The notes under the pieces: model-generated
What the model was told of the DNA's origin: nothing
Database searches by the model: none
The model's input: only the letters and a program-made list of their open reading frames with translations
Shown: one piece after another, positions 12,474 through 16,668 of the stretch
Position numbering within the stretch: the stretch's first letter is position 1
Layout of the letters: each line of letters opens with the position of its first letter
Program-made: the position numbers and the translations under genes
From: an uncultured Paenibacillaceae bacterium
Lineage (GTDB): Bacteria; Bacillota; Bacilli; Aneurinibacillales; Aneurinibacillaceae
Length of the DNA: 16,668 nt
NCBI GenBank assembly: GCA_937874515.1
Contig: CALNBV010000139.1
Coordinates: forward strand, 1 to 16,668
Reading direction: 5' to 3'

Positions 12474-15400
12474 ATGGCACTTAATAAAAGATTTAAAAAG
12501 GTTCTTGTTGCCAATCGCGGAGAAATTGCAATTCGTATATTCCGTGCTTGTACTGAGCTCGGCATTCGTACAGTTGCCATTTATTCAGAACAAGATAATG
12601 TTGCCCTTCACCGGTTTAAAGCAGATGAAGCCTACCTAATTGGGGAAGGGAAAGGTCCTGTAGAGGCCTACTTAGATATTGAAGGAATTCTGGAACTTGC
12701 AAAGCGTCAACAAATTGACGCCATCCATCCCGGGTATGGATTCTTGGCAGAAAATGAGGAATTTGCCCGTCGTTGCGAAGAAGAAGGAATTACTTTCATA
12801 GGCCCTAAATCACAACACATCAACATGTTTGGGGATAAAGTAACTGCCCGTAAAATAGCAATTAATGCGGAAATTCCAGTTATTCCAGGGACACCAGAAC
12901 CAATCCAATCCTTAGAAGAAGTACTCCGCTTTGTTCGGGAACACGGATTTCCTATTATTATTAAAGCGACAGCAGGTGGTGGCGGTCGTGGCATGCGGAT
13001 TGTACGAGAGGATAGTGAATTACAGGATGCATTAGAACGTGCCCGTTCTGAAGCAAAATCTGCTTTTGGGAACCCTGCAGTATATGTAGAGAAATTCCTG
13101 GAAAATCCGAAACATATTGAAGTACAAATTCTTGCAGACCTTCATGGAAATGCAGTTCATTTATATGAACGGGATTGTTCCATCCAGCGTCGTCATCAAA
13201 AAGTAGTAGAAGTGGCTCCTAGCCTCGCCTTATCAGAAGAACTACGAGAAGAAATTTGCCAGGCTGCGTTGAAATTATGCCAATCTGTAAACTATACAAA
13301 CGCTGGTACTGTTGAATTTTTAGTTACCAATGATGGGAAGTTCTATTTTATTGAAGTAAATCCAAGGGTTCAGGTTGAACATACTATTACGGAATTAATT
13401 ACCGGAATTGACATTGTACAATCCCAAATATTAATTGCAGAAGGCTATCGTCTAGATAGTGAAGAAATTAACATTCCTTCTCAATCTGATATACACAAAA
13501 TTGGATATGCCATTCAATGTCGGGTAACGACTGAAGATCCAGAAAACAATTTCCTTCCTGACACGGGACGTCTGTTAGCTTACCGTTCAGCAAGCGGTTT
13601 TGGGGTTCGTCTTGATGCAGGAAATGGTGCACCTGGATCCATTATCACCCCTCATTATGATTCACTTCTTGTAAAAGTTTCAACCCAGGCAATTACCTTT
13701 GAGCGGGCTGCCCTGAAAATGTTGCGTACGTTAAAAGAATTCCGGATTCGTGGTGTGAAAACCAACATTCCATTCTTAGAAAATGTAGTTCAACATTCCG
13801 ATTTCTTACGGGGTACCTATAATACATCATTTATTGATACAAAACCAGAGCTCTTTGAATTCGCGAAAAAACGGGACAGGGGAACAAAAATATTAACCTA
13901 TGTTGCCCAAACCATCGTAAATGGCCATCCCGGTTTAACAAAAGTTGAGAAAAAACCAGCCTTTAATAAACCAAGAATTCCAGTTACATCCATTGAACAA
14001 CCTTATCCATCTGGAACGAAGCAAATTTTAGACGAGCAGGGCCCTGAAGGACTTGTGAAATGGGTTCAAGGGCAGAATAGGCTGCTATTGACTGATACCA
14101 CTTTCCGTGATGCCCATCAGTCCCTTTTTGCTACTCGTGTCAGAACCCAGGATATGATGGAAATTGCTGAGTCCACAGGAAAATTAGCTCACGGGTTATT
14201 CTCATTGGAAATGTGGGGAGGCGCAACCTTCGACACCAGCATGCGCTTCTTAAATGAGGATCCATGGGATCGTCTCATTAAATTAAGAGAGAAGATTCCA
14301 AATGTCCTTTTCCAAATGCTGTTCCGTGGTGCAAACGCTGTTGGTTACTCCAATTACCCAGATAATGTCATTAAAAAGTTCATTCAAACTGCATCACATG
14401 CAGGGATTGATGTGTTCCGCATTTTTGATAGTTTAAACTGGGTAGAAGGAATGCGTCTTGCCATTGAGTCTGTCCGCGAAACAGGAAAAGGGATTGCAGA
14501 GGCTGCTATTTGTTACACTGGGGACATTCTCGATCCAAATAAAGATAAATACAACTTAAAATACTACGTTAATTTAGCAAAAGAATTGGAAAAAGCCGGT
14601 GCCCATATTTTAGCCATTAAAGATATGGCAGGACTTCTCAAACCTTATGCTGGCTATACATTAGTCAAAGCCCTGAAGGAAGAAGTTGGGATTCCTATTC
14701 ATTTACACACCCATGATACCAGCGGAAATGCCGGAGGCTTATTGCTTAAAGCAGCTGAAGCTGGCGTAGATATCGTGGACGTTGCCTTAAGTTCTATGTC
14801 AGGATTAACATCTCAACCTAGTTTAAATGCTCTCCTTCATGGCATGGAATATGACGGAAGAAACCCCGGGTTAAATATTAACGATTATCAAAAATTAGCT
14901 GATTACTGGGAAGATGTACGTCAATATTACTTTGGTTTCGAAACGGGAATGAACGCAAGCAACGCAGAAGTTTATAAACATGAAATGCCTGGCGGACAGT
15001 ACACTAATCTACAACAACAGGCAAAAGGTGTTGGTCTGGCTGAGAGCTGGGATCAGGTCAAAGAAACCTATTCAACTGTAAACAAAATGTTTGGGGATAT
15101 TGTGAAAGTAACCCCATCCTCTAAAGTAGTTGGAGATATGGCACTTTTCATGGTACAAAATAAATTAACGGAACAAGACGTTTTTGAAAAGGGAAAAAGT
15201 GTTGACTTCCCTGAATCAGTAATTAGCTTCTTCCAGGGATATCTTGGCCAACCTTATGGCGGTTTCCCAAAAGAGTTACAATCCATCATTCTGAAGAATA
15301 GAGAATCCTTTACCAGTCGTCCAGGTGAACTCCTCCCAGATGCTAATTTTGACGAGATAACCAGGGAGTTAGTGGACAAATTAGGCCGCCCGGTGACTGA

Positions 15401-15932
15401 CTTTGATTTACTATCCTATGTAATGTATCCGAAGGTTTTCCTGGATATGCAACAACGCCAAGTTGAATTCGGTGAAGTATCTGTCCTTGATACTCCGACC
15501 TTCTTCTATGGCTTACGTCTTGGGGAAGAAATTGCAGTTACCATTGAACAAGGGAAAACATTGATTGTTAAATTAGTGTCCATTGGAGAACTTCAAGATG
15601 ATGGCAATCGCATTGTTTACTTTGAGTTAAATGGACAACCCCGTGAAATTAAGATTCGTGATGCATCAGCTAAAGTTACAATTCAACAAAAACGGAAAGC
15701 GGATGCCACCAATCCAGGACATATTGGTGCCTCTATGCCTGGTAAAGTCCTTAAAATCATGGTGCAAGCTGGAGATAAAGTGAAAAAAGGCGAACATTTA
15801 ATTGTTACTGAAGCAATGAAAATGGAAACCACCATGCAAGCTCCTTACGATGCAGAGATTAAAGAAGTAGCAGTCCAAACCGGTGACAGTATTGATACAG
15901 CCGATTTGCTAATTGTACTTGAAAAGAAATAA
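12474..15932 (+). CDS. pyc: Pyruvate carboxylase
   Basis: A biotin enzyme of 1152 residues, the full length for this family. It carboxylates pyruvate to oxaloacetate with ATP and bicarbonate, refilling the TCA cycle and supplying gluconeogenesis and aspartate synthesis. The biotin carboxylase domain (about 6-455) has VANRGEIAIRIFRA, the ATP-grasp loop KATAGGGGRGMRI, the ERDCSIQRRHQKVVE segment and EVNPRVQVEHT. The carboxyltransferase domain (about 530-830) begins LLTDTTFRDAHQSL; the metal-bridging Lys is K716 in AIKDMAG, with HLHTHDTSG downstream. The central allosteric/tetramerisation part follows, and the C-terminal carrier domain has the biotinylated K1116 in EAMKMET. AAGGAGAGAG precedes the ATG. 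The tetramer is activated by acetyl-CoA in most bacteria of this kind. The gene stands alone between a candidate operator and a terminator. Confidence 0.98.
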   Translation: MALNKRFKKVLVANRGEIAIRIFRACTELGIRTVAIYSEQDNVALHRFKADEAYLIGEGKGPVEAYLDIEGILELAKRQQIDAIHPGYGFLAENEEFARRCEEEGITFIGPKSQHINMFGDKVTARKIAINAEIPVIPGTPEPIQSLEEVLRFVREHGFPIIIKATAGGGGRGMRIVREDSELQDALERARSEAKSAFGNPAVYVEKFLENPKHIEVQILADLHGNAVHLYERDCSIQRRHQKVVEVAPSLALSEELREEICQAALKLCQSVNYTNAGTVEFLVTNDGKFYFIEVNPRVQVEHTITELITGIDIVQSQILIAEGYRLDSEEINIPSQSDIHKIGYAIQCRVTTEDPENNFLPDTGRLLAYRSASGFGVRLDAGNGAPGSIITPHYDSLLVKVSTQAITFERAALKMLRTLKEFRIRGVKTNIPFLENVVQHSDFLRGTYNTSFIDTKPELFEFAKKRDRGTKILTYVAQTIVNGHPGLTKVEKKPAFNKPRIPVTSIEQPYPSGTKQILDEQGPEGLVKWVQGQNRLLLTDTTFRDAHQSLFATRVRTQDMMEIAESTGKLAHGLFSLEMWGGATFDTSMRFLNEDPWDRLIKLREKIPNVLFQMLFRGANAVGYSNYPDNVIKKFIQTASHAGIDVFRIFDSLNWVEGMRLAIESVRETGKGIAEAAICYTGDILDPNKDKYNLKYYVNLAKELEKAGAHILAIKDMAGLLKPYAGYTLVKALKEEVGIPIHLHTHDTSGNAGGLLLKAAEAGVDIVDVALSSMSGLTSQPSLNALLHGMEYDGRNPGLNINDYQKLADYWEDVRQYYFGFETGMNASNAEVYKHEMPGGQYTNLQQQAKGVGLAESWDQVKETYSTVNKMFGDIVKVTPSSKVVGDMALFMVQNKLTEQDVFEKGKSVDFPESVISFFQGYLGQPYGGFPKELQSIILKNRESFTSRPGELLPDANFDEITRELVDKLGRPVTDFDLLSYVMYPKVFLDMQQRQVEFGEVSVLDTPTFFYGLRLGEEIAVTIEQGKTLIVKLVSIGELQDDGNRIVYFELNGQPREIKIRDASAKVTIQQKRKADATNPGHIGASMPGKVLKIMVQAGDKVKKGEHLIVTEAMKMETTMQAPYDAEIKEVAVQTGDSIDTADLLIVLEKK

Positions 15933-15935
15933 ATT

Positions 15936-15977
15936 AAAAAAGGAAGCAGGTTCAAATTGAACCTGCTTCCTTTTTTT
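15936..15977. terminator. Bidirectional terminator between pyc and gerW
   Basis: AAAAAAGGAAGCAGGTTCAA (15936-15955) pairs with a matching arm (15957-15977, core TTGAACCTGCTTCC) and gives T runs in both directions. It begins a few bases after the pyc stop and its right arm ends in the stop codon of gerW (15976-15978). Confidence 0.95.
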
Positions 15978-16455
15978 AATGCAATTCATCTATAACGCCT
16001 TTCATTTCTTTATCTACATCATCATCTTTATGATTCGTTCTGCCTTTTACCATGGATTGGATTTTATCAAAAACCTGAGGTGCCATATCTAGCATACGTT
16101 CATATAGGTGGGATTGCCCTTGCAGAGAAATGGACCGTACCCCATCTTTACCAACCACTAAAAAGGCAACAGGAGTAATAGAAACCCCACCACCACTACC
16201 TCCACCAAAAGGTTTGTTGTCTGTTCCATTATGTCCTGGGACAGTGCCATTGCCATGATGGTTACGGTCTTCCTCATGATTTGCTTCAAATTCACTTCCA
16301 CCAGCTGCAAAACCGAATCCAACTTTGGATACAGGCAAAATTACACTACCGTCCGGGGTTTCCACTGGATCCCCAATAATTGTATTTACATCAACCATAT
16401 CCCTTATGTTCTCCATGGCGGTTTTCATTAACCCTTCAATGGGATGGTCCGTCAT
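15976..16455 (-). CDS. gerW: GerW/YtfJ-family sporulation protein
   Basis: A 159-residue protein of the YtfJ/GerW family. Family hallmarks are the N-terminal MTDHPIEGLMKTAMENI, then VDVNTIIGDPVETPDGS, VILPVSKVGFGFAAGGSEF, a variable His/Asn/Gly-rich loop (about 58-85), FGGGSGGGVSITPVAFLVV and a C-terminal charged tail. In B. subtilis the protein is made in the forespore and is needed for normal germination with L-alanine; its molecular role is not settled. The Gly-rich, signal-free sequence predicts a forespore cytoplasmic location. AAGGAGG lies 9 bases before the ATG at 16455. Its presence supports a spore-forming host. Confidence 0.95.
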   Translation of the reverse strand: MTDHPIEGLMKTAMENIRDMVDVNTIIGDPVETPDGSVILPVSKVGFGFAAGGSEFEANHEEDRNHHGNGTVPGHNGTDNKPFGGGSGGGVSITPVAFLVVGKDGVRSISLQGQSHLYERMLDMAPQVFDKIQSMVKGRTNHKDDDVDKEMKGVIDELH

Positions 16456-16502
16456 ATTTCATTCCTCCTTAGGATGAATTATTACCTCTAATGATTTCGT
16501 TT

Positions 16503-16532
16503 GTAGCTTACCCAGAGCTAAGTTGTTTATAC
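16503..16532 (-). promoter_or_regulatory. Weak sigma-F-like promoter for gerW
   Basis: The minus strand has GTATA (16528-16532), 15 bases, then GGTAAGCTAC (16503-16512). This fits the sigma-F -35 and spacing and the start of its -10 (GGnRA), but the later -10 positions do not match. The B. subtilis gerW gene is under sigma-F control, so the site is plausible but weak. Confidence 0.25.
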
Positions 16533-16668
16533 TTTGGATAAGGATTTACGGTCTATTGCTTGTGGAGGTTGTTCAAACCATCCATTTCTTATCATGATTT
16601 CCATCCATGTATCCTGGTTTTTAATATCTCGGATGACAGCTTGCTCGCATTGCGCGGCTAAATCTCTC
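16527..16668 (-). CDS. 3' end of a gene, possibly a CotF-like spore coat protein
   Basis: An open frame enters from the right edge and stops at TAA (16527-16529), giving the last 46 residues. They are helical and contain CEQAVIRDIKNQDTWMEIMI followed by RNGWFEQPPQAI. This pattern, a helix with Trp/Met, then an RNGW-F-x-x-P turn, resembles the end of the ferritin-like Coat_F domain of spore coat proteins. The assignment is weak because most of the gene is outside the window, but the neighbouring gerW fits. It ends 71 bases before the gerW start. Confidence 0.5.
   Translation of the reverse strand, partial: RDLAAQCEQAVIRDIKNQDTWMEIMIRNGWFEQPPQAIDRKSLSKV

Noticed and set aside
12707..12994. Minus-strand open frame inside pyc
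   Set aside because: It is the antisense shadow of the biotin carboxylase domain, without ribosome site or family match.

Overview
The window looks like chromosome from a low-GC, endospore-forming Firmicute of the order Bacillales. Supporting signs are strong AGGAGG-type ribosome binding sites, sigma-A promoters, many hairpin-plus-T-run terminators, a GerW/YtfJ sporulation protein, a Bacillus-type pyruvate carboxylase, an Old Yellow Enzyme of the YqjM/NamA kind, and DUF2325, DUF2292 and DUF2062 proteins typical of that group. I cannot name the genus. I see no prophage, insertion sequence, CRISPR array or rRNA.

Left part (1-3930, all minus strand). The 5' part of tRNA-Leu(CAG) runs off the left edge and has its own promoter. 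It is followed, reading upstream, by a secreted Met/Gln/Gly-rich protein, a membrane protein of unknown function, and an OmpR-family response regulator with its sensor histidine kinase (overlapping genes). Candidate promoter-overlapping operators lie before the secreted-protein gene (a PhoB-like 7-4-7 direct repeat) and before the membrane-protein gene (an inverted repeat). An envelope-sensing regulon is therefore possible but unproven.

Middle left (3930-6700, minus strand). This is a run of small, poorly known genes: a DUF1643 protein, a 61-residue protein, a DUF2325 protein, a DUF2292 protein with its own good promoter and probably a TTG start, a 98-residue coiled-coil protein, and a 312-residue protein with helical/winged-helix-like segments and a coiled-coil tail. 

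Centre (6700-12290). A 35-residue single-span membrane protein has its own ribosome binding site and a near-perfect terminator. It is followed by a VIT1/CCC1-type Fe/Mn transporter and an ArgA-like GNAT acetyltransferase, probably co-transcribed. These plus-strand genes converge on a DUF1232 protein and NamA on the minus strand. NamA diverges from a DUF2062 membrane protein, which in turn converges on a small membrane protein and an RluA/RluD-family pseudouridine synthase.

Right part (12290-16668). Pyruvate carboxylase (plus strand), which replenishes oxaloacetate, is driven by an extended -10 promoter whose -10 box lies inside a 9-14-9 inverted repeat. It converges through a bidirectional terminator on gerW (minus strand). 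The 3' end of a further minus-strand gene, possibly a spore coat protein, enters from the right edge.

The layout is compact. Several terminators are built into the last codons or stop codons of genes, and convergent pairs share one hairpin. The least explained elements are the 35-residue membrane protein, the repeat-containing secreted protein with its PhoB-like box, the 312-residue protein, and the dyad over the pyruvate carboxylase promoter.
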